In this document: in pieces, positions 7,405 to 16,397 of the stretch
Numbering within the stretch: position 1 is the stretch's first letter
How the letters are laid out: each line of letters opens with the position of its first letter
NCBI GenBank assembly: GCA_013298955.1
Contig: JAAFJT010000037.1
Location: 1-40,219, forward strand
Source of the DNA: Chitinophagales bacterium
GTDB taxonomy: Bacteria > Bacteroidota > Bacteroidia > Chitinophagales > Saprospiraceae
Direction of reading: 5' to 3'
DNA: 40,219 nucleotides
Translations under genes and position numbers: made by a program
Notes under the pieces: model-generated
What the model saw: the letters and a program-made list of their open reading frames with translations, nothing else
What the model was told of the DNA's origin: nothing
The model's database searches: none

Positions 7405-9378
7405 ATGAATTTTCGTAACAAAATCTCTGTTTTAGCTATTTTTTCGGGTTTGGCGGCGAGTCTGCCCGTTTTCGGACAAACCGACCCTGTTTTATTTACC
7501 GTGCAAGGCACGCCTGTCAATGTTTCCGAATTTAAATACATTTATGCCAAAACGAATGGTGATAAAGCCGATTTTTCTGAGAAATCTTTGAAAGAATATT
7601 TGGAATTATACACGAAATTCAAATTAAAAGTGGCGCGGGCGCGGGAAATGCGCTTGGATACGATTCCTGCGTTGAAGGAAGAATTGAATGGTTATCGCCG
7701 TCAGTTGGCAGATTCTTACTTGACCGACCGCGAAGTGACCGATAAATTGGTGCGTGAATCGTACAATCGCATGCAAAAAGATGTGAATATCAGTCATATT
7801 CTGGCGGTGGTTGATAAAAATAATTCGGATGAAGTGGCTTATAAAAAAATCTTAGCCGTGAAAGTTCGGTTGGACAAAGGCGAAGATTTTGTTAAATTGG
7901 CGAAAGAGGCTTCCGAAGATAAGACTTCCAAAGAATCGGGCGGCGTGATTGGCTATGTAACGGCTATGTTACCCGATGGTTTTTACCAAATTGAGTCGGC
8001 GGCGTACAATACAGAAGTGGGCAAAGTGTCTGAACCTGTCAAATCGCCTTTGGGTTGGCATTTGATTCGGGTCAATGACAAGCGCGATGCACGCGGGGAA
8101 ATGGAAGTAGCTCATATTTTGATTCGCAAGGCAAAAGATGGGGTTGCACAGACAAATGCCAGAACACGCATTGATAGTCTTCATAAAGTGTTGCAACAAC
8201 CGGGCGCGGATTTCAATGAAATTGCGCGGGTGGTTTCGGAAGATGCGTATTCGGCACCGAGAGGTGGCTATTTGGGCTTTTTCGGGATTGGAAGATATGA
8301 AAAAAACTTTGAAGATGTTGCTTTTGATTTGCGGAAAGACCATGATTTTAGCAAACCTTTTGAATCGTCATTGGGTTGGCACATCATCAAACGCGTTTCT
8401 CGGAAGTTGCCAGAGGCTTTTGAAGCACAAAAAATGCGTTTGAAAGGTCGGATTCAACGCGATGGACGTTATGAATTATCCAAACAATCGATGTTAGAAC
8501 GCATCAAACGCGAAAATAAATTTGGTGAAACCGCAGGTGGTTTGGAAAAGGCGATTGCAGGTTTGGATAGCAATTTTATGAAATTCACTTGGAAAGTGCC
8601 AGAACCGCGCAATGCGAATCCGATTTTCACGTTTGGCACTGATAAAACGGTAACGATTGGCGATTTTTACGAATACATGAGTGAAAATGGCAATCAACGC
8701 GTCAATGGCGGCGATAATGCGGCGGCTTCTGCCAAAAAATTGTATGGTGAATTTGTCAATCGGCAGGCAATGGCGTATGAGGAACAAGTTTTGGATAAAA
8801 AATATCCTGATTTCAAAGCCTTGATGCGCGAATATGAAGAAGGCATTTTGTTGTTTGAAGCGATTAAAATCAATGTTTGGGATAAAGCGGCAACGGATTC
8901 GGTTGGTTTAGACAAGTTTTTTGCAGAACGCAAGGACAAATATATGTGGGATGAACGCGCTGTTTTAATTCATTATACGTTGGCAGATTCTGCCAAAACG
9001 CAGATTGACGCATTGCGGAAGTACGCTGCGAAGGAAAGTCCTGCGGATGTTTTGAAAAAATTCAATCAAAAAGGGGCGTTAGACATTGTTGCGTTCAAAG
9101 AGGACAAAGCGGAAAAAGGCAAAAATAAAACGGTTGATGCGTTGGTTTGGAAAACGGGCGTATTGAGTGCCAATGAGTTAAATAAAAGAGATAATTCTTT
9201 GAATTTCATTAAAATCGAAAAAATCTTGCCGAAAACGCGCAAAACCTTGAAAGAAGCGCGCGGTTATGTGGTTGCCGATTACCAAGATTTTTTAGAAAAA
9301 AAATGGATAGAAGATTTGACTGCCAAATATAAAGTCCAAGTGACGGATAAAGCGTTGATGGATATGGTGAAAAAATAA
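7405..9378 (+). CDS. Periplasmic peptidylprolyl isomerase/chaperone with two parvulin domains (SurA/PpiD-like)
   Basis: A 657-aa secreted protein likely to help outer-membrane proteins fold. The start at 7405 gives a clean signal peptide (MNFRNKISVLAIFSG..., ending VFGQ); the longer frame adds 11 unsuitable residues. After an N-terminal helical chaperone segment come two parvulin (PpiC) domains. The first runs from VNISHILAVV to SPLGWHLIRV and the second from MEVAHILIRK to SSLGWHIIKRV; each ends with the family's LGWH.I motif. The C-terminal 300 residues resemble the helical/parvulin-like tail of Bacteroidetes homologues but have no clear catalytic motif. It stands alone, with its own promoter and an intrinsic terminator at 9408. 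The subfamily name is uncertain. Confidence 0.9.
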   Translation: MNFRNKISVLAIFSGLAASLPVFGQTDPVLFTVQGTPVNVSEFKYIYAKTNGDKADFSEKSLKEYLELYTKFKLKVARAREMRLDTIPALKEELNGYRRQLADSYLTDREVTDKLVRESYNRMQKDVNISHILAVVDKNNSDEVAYKKILAVKVRLDKGEDFVKLAKEASEDKTSKESGGVIGYVTAMLPDGFYQIESAAYNTEVGKVSEPVKSPLGWHLIRVNDKRDARGEMEVAHILIRKAKDGVAQTNARTRIDSLHKVLQQPGADFNEIARVVSEDAYSAPRGGYLGFFGIGRYEKNFEDVAFDLRKDHDFSKPFESSLGWHIIKRVSRKLPEAFEAQKMRLKGRIQRDGRYELSKQSMLERIKRENKFGETAGGLEKAIAGLDSNFMKFTWKVPEPRNANPIFTFGTDKTVTIGDFYEYMSENGNQRVNGGDNAAASAKKLYGEFVNRQAMAYEEQVLDKKYPDFKALMREYEEGILLFEAIKINVWDKAATDSVGLDKFFAERKDKYMWDERAVLIHYTLADSAKTQIDALRKYAAKESPADVLKKFNQKGALDIVAFKEDKAEKGKNKTVDALVWKTGVLSANELNKRDNSLNFIKIEKILPKTRKTLKEARGYVVADYQDFLEKKWIEDLTAKYKVQVTDKALMDMVKK

Positions 9379-9407
9379 AATAGCATCACAGATAACGGAT
9401 GTTAAAA

Positions 9408-9442
9408 AACGTTGTAGGTTTTCCACCCTGCAACGTTTTTTT
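9408..9442 (+). terminator. Intrinsic terminator after the parvulin gene
   Basis: An 11-bp stem with one wobble pair (AACGTTGTAGG with CCTGCAACGTT) is followed by seven T residues. It is 30 nt after the stop codon. Confidence 0.8.
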
Positions 9443-9490
9443 GTATCTTCATGCCGATAATTTCAATTTTCACCATTCAACATAATTCAG

Positions 9491-10147
9491 ATGAGAAAAA
9501 TAATTTATACAATTTGGTTGTTTTTTGCCTTTATTTCATTAGGAATGAGCCAATTAGATATTTTACAATGTTATAATGAATTGCCGATTGGGACGGATAA
9601 CCCGATTAAGCGAAAAGGGTTTCATTATGAAACGACGGGTTCGGTTGACCAAAAAATTACGGTGAAAGTGGATGCGAAAAATGGTTTTTTAGAATGGTTT
9701 GACACAGGGACAGGCGGCGGCACGATTCATGTGCAGTTGGCGAAATTTAAAAAAGAGGATGGTGGAGCAGTAGTTGTTTATAAAAAAAGTTTCTCTGACG
9801 GCGGTGCGACTGAATTATATTTGCAAACGTTTAATATTCAAAAAGATACATTGATTGAGGTAACTCATTTATTACCAATGATTTACATTGGCACTTTCGT
9901 AGAACCCAATCGCGTGAAAGCGTCCAAAGATACCGAAGAATTGGCTTTGCGCCAACTCAATTTCGATGTGCAATTGCCCCAAAAAGGAATGCTGATTACA
10001 GGGAAATTAATGCCCGAAAGTTTGCGCTCGTTTTGCAAAACACAGGCTTTTGCAGGTTGTTCGTATTTAAAAAATTTGCGTTATACCAAAATGACGTTGG
10101 TTTTTGACCGAAAAACAGGAAAATTTTCGATTGGGTCGAAATCTTGA
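9491..10147 (+). CDS. Secreted hypothetical protein
   Basis: A 218-aa protein with a signal peptide (MRKIIYTIWLFFAFISLGMS). The rest looks beta-rich, with alternating hydrophobic and charged strands and three Cys residues in the mature part (Cys27 near the N-terminus and two in SFCKTQAFAGCSY). No sorting domain or lipobox is seen. I do not recognise a family. It is the first gene after a terminator and is followed by a 294-nt gap before mutL, so it is probably a single-gene unit. The coding signal is good: signal peptide, sensible composition and no competing frame. Function unknown. Confidence 0.7.
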   Translation: MRKIIYTIWLFFAFISLGMSQLDILQCYNELPIGTDNPIKRKGFHYETTGSVDQKITVKVDAKNGFLEWFDTGTGGGTIHVQLAKFKKEDGGAVVVYKKSFSDGGATELYLQTFNIQKDTLIEVTHLLPMIYIGTFVEPNRVKASKDTEELALRQLNFDVQLPQKGMLITGKLMPESLRSFCKTQAFAGCSYLKNLRYTKMTLVFDRKTGKFSIGSKS

Positions 10148-10441
10148 TTGGTGTTTCGACCATGCATTCCTACGGAGTTGTTGCCTGTCTGTCCCTTAGA
10201 TACGCATCAAAATCAACAAGCGGGGGCAATTATTTGATGATTCAAAGGAATTTAGACCCGAAAATTGTCAAATATCCGCATGAATTGATTGCGTATGGCG
10301 GGTTCGTTTTCCCGCAATTCGCGGGAAATAAATTTCCCGACTACCAAATTTGTTATGCACCCAATTCAAATGAGCAAATTTCACAAAAAAGGTTAATTTT
10401 GTGTTTAAAATTAAAAGAAATCCAAAAAATCCAATATATAC
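10148..10441. other. Gap before mutL with small hairpin and promoter box
   Basis: An 8-bp stem TTTCCCGC/GCGGGAAA (10308-10315, 10321-10328) and a -7 box TAATTTTG at 10394-10401, 41 nt before mutL, are the only features I can support. An ORF crosses the gap from a TTG codon into mutL in another frame, but it has no recognisable product. Confidence 0.4.
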
Positions 10442-12376
10442 ATGTCGGATGTCATCCGTTTATTGCCCGATTCGATTGCCAATCAGATTGCGGCAGGGGA
10501 AGTGGTTCAACGACCTGCCTCTGCGGTCAAGGAATTGTTGGAAAACAGTGTCGATGCAGGGGCGAAACATATTAAATTAATTGTCAAGGACGCGGGAAAA
10601 GCCTTGATTCAAGTCATTGACGACGGTTGCGGCATGTCGGATACGGATGCGCGCATGTGTTTTGAACGCCATGCCACCTCCAAAATCCAGACGGCGGCAG
10701 ATTTATTTGCCTTAAAAACGATGGGTTTTCGCGGGGAAGCGTTGGCGAGTATTGCCTCGATTGCGCAAGTGGAGTTGCGAACGCGTCGTGAAAATGATGA
10801 ATTGGCGACTCGAATCGTCATTGAAGGGTTTGAATTGAAAGCGCAAGAGCTTTGTCAAGCCCCTGTGGGAACGGATTTTAGGGTTAAAAATTTGTTTTAT
10901 AATGTGCCTGCGCGTCGTAACTTCTTGAAAAGCAACACCGTAGAGATGCGACATATTTTAGATGAGTTTGAACGAGTGGCTTTTGCCAATCCTGAAATCT
11001 TTTTTTCGTTGCATCACAATGGACAGGAATTATTTCACTTGCATCCGGGCAATTTGCGGCAACGCATTGTGGGCGTTTTCGGCAAAGACGCGAATAAAAA
11101 ATTAGTGCCTGTCAATGAAGATATTGAGGTGATTCGGATTAACGGTTTTGTCGGGAAACCCGAATTTGCGAAAAAAACGCGCGGTGAACAATTTTTCTTT
11201 GTCAATAATCGCTTTATTAAAAGTTCGTATTTGCATCATGCGGTGGTTTCGGCGTTTGAGGAATTGATTCCAAAAGATGCGTTTCCATTTTATATGATTT
11301 TTTTAGATATTAATCCTGCACGCATCGATGTCAACGTGCATCCGACCAAACAGGAAATTAAATTTGATGATGAACGATTGATTTACAATTACTTAAAGGT
11401 GGCGATACGACATGCGTTAGGTCAAAATGCAGTTACGCCGTCTTTGGATTTTCATCAGGATTCTGGTCTTTTTGAAAAATATTTAAATCAACAACCGCAT
11501 CAAACCACCGTTTCGCCTGCGGAAGCAGCTCCCACTTTGGAAATCGGAACAGAGGCAGCAACCGAAAATGGAACGCCGCCCGTCAAAAAAGAGTCAAAAC
11601 CGGGAACGAGTTTCAAAAAAGAAGTGACCGAGCGCGATGCGTCGAATTTGCAACATTGGGAAAGTTTGTATCAAAATTTGAACGCGCCTTTGTCGCAAAA
11701 TCCATCTCAATCCACTCAGGATGCTTGGAATGCGCCCCAATCCGCGCCTGAACCGATACAATCGGGCAGCAATTCGGGTGAATTGGATGATTTAGACCAT
11801 TCTTTTTCCAAAAATATGAAGGAGCCGTATCAGATTCACGCCAGTTACATAGTCAGTCATATTAAATCTGGTTTTATTCTGATAGACCAACAAGCGGCTT
11901 CTGAACGCATTATTTATGAGAAATATTTAAATGCGATTGAGGAAACCAATGTCGGGGTGCAACAAATCTTATTTCCGCGTACCTTGCGTTTTTCGACGGC
12001 GGATGCTGTTTTATTGAAAGATATTTTGCCCGAAATCAATCGGTTAGGCTTTGATATTCAAGAATTTGGGGGTGGGACGTTTATTGTACATGGCGTTCCT
12101 GCGGATTGGAATGGGCAAAATGAACAAAAAGTCATCGAATCATTGCTCGAACAATTCAAACGCGAAACGGATTTGCGCCTCAATGCGACCGAAAGGATTG
12201 CCCGCAGTATGGCAAGACAATCGGCTATCAAACGCGGCACTTTTTTAAGTATCGTGGAAATGCGCGAATTAATTGACCGATTATTCGCTTGTTCGATGCC
12301 CTTTAAGAGTCCGACAGGGCGTAATTGTTTTGTTACGTATGATTTAGAAACCATAAACAAACAATTTGAATTGTAA
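10442..12376 (+). CDS. mutL: DNA mismatch repair protein MutL
   Basis: A 644-aa protein that links MutS mismatch recognition to strand incision. The N-terminal GHKL ATPase has all its motifs: KELLENSVDAG (catalytic Glu), DDGCGM, TMGFRGEALASI and GTDFRVKNLFYNVPARRNFL. The transducer domain contains FFFVNNRFI and DVNVHPTKQEIKF. A Pro/Ser/Gln-rich linker spans about residues 340-455. The C-terminal dimerisation domain has DQQAASERIIYE where endonuclease-type MutL proteins have DQHAxxExxxxE, and ends SPTGRN in place of the zinc-site C-P-H-G-R-P motif. Metal-dependent nicking is therefore uncertain. The start at 10442 fits the conserved MSDVIRLLPDSIANQIAAGE. It leads a compact run with the two rhomboid genes (22 and 11 nt apart). 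Confidence 0.97.
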   Translation: MSDVIRLLPDSIANQIAAGEVVQRPASAVKELLENSVDAGAKHIKLIVKDAGKALIQVIDDGCGMSDTDARMCFERHATSKIQTAADLFALKTMGFRGEALASIASIAQVELRTRRENDELATRIVIEGFELKAQELCQAPVGTDFRVKNLFYNVPARRNFLKSNTVEMRHILDEFERVAFANPEIFFSLHHNGQELFHLHPGNLRQRIVGVFGKDANKKLVPVNEDIEVIRINGFVGKPEFAKKTRGEQFFFVNNRFIKSSYLHHAVVSAFEELIPKDAFPFYMIFLDINPARIDVNVHPTKQEIKFDDERLIYNYLKVAIRHALGQNAVTPSLDFHQDSGLFEKYLNQQPHQTTVSPAEAAPTLEIGTEAATENGTPPVKKESKPGTSFKKEVTERDASNLQHWESLYQNLNAPLSQNPSQSTQDAWNAPQSAPEPIQSGSNSGELDDLDHSFSKNMKEPYQIHASYIVSHIKSGFILIDQQAASERIIYEKYLNAIEETNVGVQQILFPRTLRFSTADAVLLKDILPEINRLGFDIQEFGGGTFIVHGVPADWNGQNEQKVIESLLEQFKRETDLRLNATERIARSMARQSAIKRGTFLSIVEMRELIDRLFACSMPFKSPTGRNCFVTYDLETINKQFEL

Positions 12377-12397
12377 TTACACTAAAAAATAAACAAA

Positions 12398-13105
12398 ATG
12401 GGTGGTTTATTCCTTACAGAGGTTGTTAAAAAACTATTGTTGCTCAATATCGCGGTTTATTTTGTCGTCACGATGATAGTGCCGACACTCGCGCCGATGC
12501 TTGCAATGCACTATCCTTTTGCGCCGCCGAGCCTTGCGCCTGAGATGCAAGCTGAATTTGCGGAATATGTTGCCATACATGCCGAAACAAAAGTGGGTTT
12601 TATGCCTGTTCAAATCGTCACGTATATGTTCATGCACGGAAATATCAATCATTTAATGGTGAATATGTTTGGTTTGCTGATGTTTGGTCCCTTAGTGGAA
12701 GCCGAATTGGGGCAAGAGCGATTTTTAATCTATTATTTATTGACTGGTTTTGGTGCATTGGCATTGCACATTGGGTTGCAATGGTATGATATTCATTATA
12801 ATCCTAATTTGACTCTGGTGGATAAATTTTGGGTATCGAAAGGCAGTTTAGTAGGCGCGTCAGGAGCAATTTTCGGCATTACGGCAGCTTTGGGTTTTTT
12901 GATGCCACAGACAAAATTTAATATCATTTTTTTGCCTATGATATCTTTTCCTGCATGGTTGATGGTGACGGTGTATATTGCGATTGAAATTTATCATGTT
13001 GCGTATCGCCCTGCGCATGACGGGGTAGCGCATTGGGCGCATTTGGGCGGTGCTCTTTTTGGATTAATAATCCTTTTAGGATGGTCTCAAAAAAATAAAA
13101 AATAA
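12398..13105 (+). CDS. Rhomboid family intramembrane serine protease 1
   Basis: A 235-aa polytopic inner-membrane protease that cleaves transmembrane segments. The catalytic dyad is visible: Ser155 in GASGA and His215 in HWAHLGG. The oxyanion/L1 motif HGNINHLMVNM (residues 80-90) is also present. It has six or so membrane segments. It is in an operon with mutL (22 nt gap) and a second rhomboid (11 nt gap). The substrate is unknown. Confidence 0.94.
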   Translation: MGGLFLTEVVKKLLLLNIAVYFVVTMIVPTLAPMLAMHYPFAPPSLAPEMQAEFAEYVAIHAETKVGFMPVQIVTYMFMHGNINHLMVNMFGLLMFGPLVEAELGQERFLIYYLLTGFGALALHIGLQWYDIHYNPNLTLVDKFWVSKGSLVGASGAIFGITAALGFLMPQTKFNIIFLPMISFPAWLMVTVYIAIEIYHVAYRPAHDGVAHWAHLGGALFGLIILLGWSQKNKK

Positions 13106-13115
13106 AAAAAAATAT

Positions 13116-14057
13116 ATGTTTCGTTCAATTTGGGAAGACGTTAAACGCGAGTTTTCGCAAGGCAATATGGTGACGCGCCTGATTATCATCAACAGTGCGA
13201 TTTGGGTTTTCATTAATATTATAAAAATATTTTTGAGTACGCCGGGAGTAGGACCGAAGCCAATTTACACGACTATCTTGCAATTTTTCTGTTTTAGCAG
13301 CAACATTTGGCATGATTTGACGCATCCTTGGGTTTTGCTGACGGCAGGTTTTTTGCATGAAGATTTCGGGCATATTCTTTGGAACATGCTTGGATTGTAC
13401 TGGTTTGGGCGGATTGTGGGCGATTTGTTGGGCAATCGGCGGGTTCTGCCCCTGTATTTATTGGGGACACTTGCTGGTCTAATGGTTTATTTCTTTGTCC
13501 GCAATTTTTCGCCCTATGCCGCCGCAGGGATTCCGTCGTATGCCATGGGCGCGTCTGCGGCAATGATGGCAATGACGGCGGCGGCAGCAACGGTTGCCCC
13601 TGATTATTTATTCAATATTTTGTTTATCGGTCCTGTCAAATTGAAATACTTAGCAGCCTTGACTGTTTTTTTAAATTTCATTTCGATTGCCGAGAATACC
13701 AACAACACTGGTGGTTCATTTGCACACCTTGGCGGGGCAGCATTGGGTTGGTTTTTCGTCACACAATTGCAGAAAGGAATAGATTTAGGACAATTTATTT
13801 ACACTATTGGCAATTATGTTGCCAATTGGTTTACAAAAAAATCGAATCCATATGAACCCAAAGTGACCTATCGGCGCGAAAAAGAGCGTTCTCAAACCAC
13901 TGCCAAAAGCGATGCGAAAGATAGCAAAGGCAGCAATAGAGGCGATGATGATTATGAAAATCGTTTAAATGCGATTTTAGATAAATTAAAGCAAGTCGGT
14001 TACGACAACCTGACGGCAGATGAAAAAGCCTTTTTATTTAAAGCAGGTGGGAAATAA
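13116..14057 (+). CDS. Rhomboid family intramembrane serine protease 2 with cytoplasmic tail
   Basis: A 313-aa rhomboid. The dyad is Ser147 (MGASAA) and His204 (FAHLGGAALGW). The L1 segment GFLHEDFGHILWNMLGLY is the counterpart of the HGxxHLxxNM motif. Unlike its neighbour it carries a hydrophilic C-terminal extension of about 70 residues: a Lys/Ser/Asp-rich linker, then a small helical domain (RLNAILDKLKQVGYDNLTAD, then EKAFLF) common in Bacteroidetes rhomboids. The two paralogues are quite divergent, so this is an old pair rather than a recent duplication. It is 11 nt after rhomboid 1 and 20 nt before the zinc-ribbon gene, so probably cotranscribed. Confidence 0.94.
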   Translation: MFRSIWEDVKREFSQGNMVTRLIIINSAIWVFINIIKIFLSTPGVGPKPIYTTILQFFCFSSNIWHDLTHPWVLLTAGFLHEDFGHILWNMLGLYWFGRIVGDLLGNRRVLPLYLLGTLAGLMVYFFVRNFSPYAAAGIPSYAMGASAAMMAMTAAAATVAPDYLFNILFIGPVKLKYLAALTVFLNFISIAENTNNTGGSFAHLGGAALGWFFVTQLQKGIDLGQFIYTIGNYVANWFTKKSNPYEPKVTYRREKERSQTTAKSDAKDSKGSNRGDDDYENRLNAILDKLKQVGYDNLTADEKAFLFKAGGK

Positions 14058-14077
14058 AGATTATAAATCAATGAGTT

Positions 14078-14635
14078 ATGAATTGTCCAATTTGTCAATT
14101 ACCGAATGTGTCCCTTATGCACACGCCGATATGTCCAAGATGCGGGACAGATTTGTTGCAAATGGACATGCACGAGACGATTGAATCACGGTTTAAAACG
14201 GTTTTGAAACAACGACTTGCCTTAGAAGGGGAAGTCGCGCTTTTCAAAAAAAAGGAAGAACAAAGTATTGCGAAACGCGCTCGAAAACGCAATTATTGGC
14301 TACTCAGTGGTTTAATAGTGTTTTTAGGATGGCGGGCTTATCAAAAACCAATGGTTTTGAAGCGCGATTTTCTGCGCAAATCGGATTCGTTGGCGTTAAT
14401 AGTGCATCAATTAGAATGGATGAAGTTTCGATTTGATACGTTGAATCGACAACTGCCTTGTGTTAAAAAAATTCGCTATCCGTATCAACAAGGTGATTAT
14501 TTGGGTAAATTGGGTAAGATGTTTTTCAATAAAGAATCGGCTGGTTATCAAATTGGAATTGATAACGGTATTATCACCCCTGAACAATGGACGAAAATGA
14601 AGCCGGGGGATACGCTTAACATTTATATTCGATAA
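14078..14635 (+). CDS. Zinc-ribbon, single-TM protein with LysM-like C-terminus
   Basis: A 185-aa protein of unknown function with a clear three-part layout. The N-terminus has two CxxC pairs (Cys3, Cys6, Cys19, Cys22) typical of a short zinc ribbon. A charged, probably coiled-coil stretch spans residues 32-70 and a single membrane segment about 73-88 (YWLLSGLIVFLGW). The last 55 residues (YPYQQGDYLGKLGKMFFN ... MKPGDTLNIYI) resemble a degenerate LysM fold. This suggests a cytoplasmic zinc ribbon and a periplasmic glycan-binding end. It follows the second rhomboid by 20 nt in the same operon, and a single-TM protein next to rhomboids is a conceivable protease substrate; that is inference only. 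Confidence 0.75.
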   Translation: MNCPICQLPNVSLMHTPICPRCGTDLLQMDMHETIESRFKTVLKQRLALEGEVALFKKKEEQSIAKRARKRNYWLLSGLIVFLGWRAYQKPMVLKRDFLRKSDSLALIVHQLEWMKFRFDTLNRQLPCVKKIRYPYQQGDYLGKLGKMFFNKESAGYQIGIDNGIITPEQWTKMKPGDTLNIYIR

Positions 14636-14663
14636 AGGATATTTTTTCATAGCCTAAAATACT

Positions 14664-14671
14664 TATCTTTG
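14664..14671 (+). promoter_or_regulatory. -7 box for the T9SS cargo gene
   Basis: TATCTTTG matches TAnnTTTG exactly, 100 nt before the start at 14771. The -33 position is only T-rich. Confidence 0.5.
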
Positions 14672-14770
14672 CAAAAGGAATCCTCTTTTTTTGTGACTAA
14701 TACTTGAATAAAGCGTTAACATTATATCAAATTTGAACTTATACTATTGACTGAAAAAAAATTAATTTGA

Positions 14771-15460
14771 ATGAAATATTTTTTACCTTTTCTTGCATGT
14801 CTCGTTTTGTGTATTCAAACAGCTCAAACTCAAAATGTGACCATTTCGCCGAATCCTGCCAGTAAAGCCGTACATGCGGATTCAGCAGACGTTTTTGCCC
14901 ATACAGTGGTTAAAAATAACGCGGCAAGTAGCAAAACCTTTCGTTGGGAACGCACAATCCGTTCTGCTACAATGGGTTGGGATATTGCTATATGTGATAA
15001 AAATTTATGTTATTTACCCTCCGTCAGTACCCGCGATATGACCCTTTCGGCGGGCGAAGAAGGTCGAATGGACGTTCATATTTACCCAAATCGGGTGGTT
15101 GGGGCAGCCGTCATTGAAGTAAAAGTGACAGAAGTAGGTAATAATAGCAATACTTCTACCTGCATTTACTATTTCAATACGCCTGTTGGAACGAAAGATT
15201 TGATGAATAAAGCATCTAATTTGCGGATTTACCCGAATCCCGTAGTGGATCATTTTTCAATCATTGATGATAATGATATTGTTGAAACGATTGCTATTTA
15301 TAATATGATTGGGCGGCAAGTGCGCACGTTTAAAACAAGCGAAGAAGCAAAATACAGCATTGGCGATTTGCCTGACGGCATGTATTTAATTCGCTTCTAT
15401 TCGGCGAATGGTGTGATGGTTAAAATATTGAGAATCAATAAGATGCGTGTTCGTGCATAG
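14771..15460 (+). CDS. Secreted protein with type IX (Por) sorting domain
   Basis: A 229-aa extracellular protein. Its signal peptide (MKYFLPFLACLVLCIQTAQT) is followed by a compact beta-sandwich-like region of about 120 residues (VTISPNPASKAVHADSADVF ...) with two Cys in CDKNLCYLP. The C-terminal 80 residues are a T9SS type A sorting domain: LRIYPNPVVDHFSI, then IYNMIGRQVRTF, GDLPDGMYLIRF and a basic tail (MRVRA). It should cross the outer membrane through the T9SS and stay surface-bound or be released. The function of the mature domain is not known. A D-type palindrome follows the stop within a few bases. Confidence 0.88.
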   Translation: MKYFLPFLACLVLCIQTAQTQNVTISPNPASKAVHADSADVFAHTVVKNNAASSKTFRWERTIRSATMGWDIAICDKNLCYLPSVSTRDMTLSAGEEGRMDVHIYPNRVVGAAVIEVKVTEVGNNSNTSTCIYYFNTPVGTKDLMNKASNLRIYPNPVVDHFSIIDDNDIVETIAIYNMIGRQVRTFKTSEEAKYSIGDLPDGMYLIRFYSANGVMVKILRINKMRVRA

Positions 15461-15464
15461 GGCG

Positions 15465-15560
15465 AATTGGAACGCGGATAGGGCGGATTTTCGCGATTTT
15501 TTTTTAATCTTAAAAAATCCGCGAAAATCCGCCCTATCTGCGTCATCCGCGTTCCAATTT
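15465..15560. repeat. D-type inverted repeat
   Basis: The left arm 15465-15501 and right arm 15512-15560 carry AATTGGAACGCGGAT at their ends. The left arm lacks about nine bases present in the right arm, the same defect as the copy at 4238. It could terminate the cargo gene. Confidence 0.85.
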
Positions 15561-15573
15561 ACCTTGCGCAAAT

Positions 15574-15606
15574 AAAAAACGCTGCTTCCACGAGCAGCGT
15601 TTTTTG
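15574..15606. terminator. Strong bidirectional intrinsic terminator
   Basis: ACGCTGC/GCAGCGT stem around an 8-nt loop, flanked by A-run and T-run so that it works on both strands. It would end both rightward transcripts from the cargo gene and the leftward small-peptide transcript. Confidence 0.8.
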
Positions 15607-15737
15607 TTGATGGAATAGGTTATGACCAGTAAAAAACCGCGAATGTAAGCATATCATACATGAGATAAATCATTTAAAATCAATAAGTTCCAGTTATTGA
15701 CGCGGTTTTAAAACTTAAAAAAGACGCGATACAGTTC

Positions 15738-15836
15738 TCAACGAACTCTAATATCAGTGGTTCTAACATTGGTTTCGGACGTTGCGGCGGAACCAAAAAC
15801 GATAAGGACAATGCAAAGGGCTGCTAAAATGATCAT
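15738..15836 (-). CDS. 32-aa hydrophobic small peptide
   Basis: A short ORF of 33 codons, not previously assigned. It starts MIILAALCIVLIVFGSAA and ends with a polar, Thr/Arg-rich tail. It is one membrane segment or a short signal-peptide-like sequence. It lies in a complete transcription unit of its own: a consensus Bacteroidetes promoter on the same strand (15961-15993), a leader of about 115 nt, and downstream on the minus strand an intrinsic terminator (15574-15606). A second possible structure, ACCGCG paired with CGCGGTTTTTT on the minus strand, lies between. I recognise no family. It might be a small membrane protein, a toxin-like peptide or a chance ORF on a small RNA. Confidence 0.45.
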   Translation of the reverse strand: MIILAALCIVLIVFGSAATSETNVRTTDIRVR

Positions 15837-15960
15837 AGATTTTGGAGGATTTAGTGATTAAATAATCAGTTTTGGTAAATAAGGCTTTTTTATAGGAATG
15901 TGACAGATGCGTATTTTAACTATCACTTCCCCTAAAAAGGTAATTGTTAGATTTTGAATA

Positions 15961-15993
15961 CAAATATACTATTAAAATTTTGAATAATGCAAA
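15961..15993 (-). promoter_or_regulatory. Consensus Bacteroidetes promoter for the small-peptide unit
   Basis: On the minus strand, TTTG (15990-15993) is separated by 21 nt from TATATTTG (15961-15968). Both elements and the spacing fit the -33/-7 consensus. Transcription would start near 15954 and run left. Confidence 0.65.
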
Positions 15994-16397
15994 AAAACAA
16001 GTGCTTTATTTTTCAATAACCTGTTTTCACACCATACAATTCATAAAACGTGCCGAAATAAAAAATATTCTTTTTATCTTTTTATATTTTATTGAATGAT
16101 TTGTAAATCTTTGTTAATAAAATGTTTAACATGTAATCCGTTTGTTGTAAACCCGTTTTTTAAAGATGTAAGTATTTTGTTAAAAGGGTGAAAATAAAAC
16201 CCAAAATAGGAATTATAAATAATATTACGTTTTTAAATATACGAATTAAATGCTTTTAAAAACAAAAAAAACAACAATGATTTTCTAACAATATAGTTGC
16301 TTGAAATAATATTTTTTTTATTTTAAATTAAAATAAAAAAATATCAAAATATTGATTTTTTTTGAATAAAAATTATGAAATATGAACACTTTGCTTG

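Noticed and set aside
10144-10575. ORF of 143 codons before and into mutL
   Set aside because: It begins with TTG, overlaps mutL in another frame for 134 nt, and its product has no recognisable domain.
15620-15673. Second tiny ORF of 17 codons downstream of the 32-aa peptide
   Set aside because: Too short, and it overlaps a probable hairpin with a T-run; no independent evidence.
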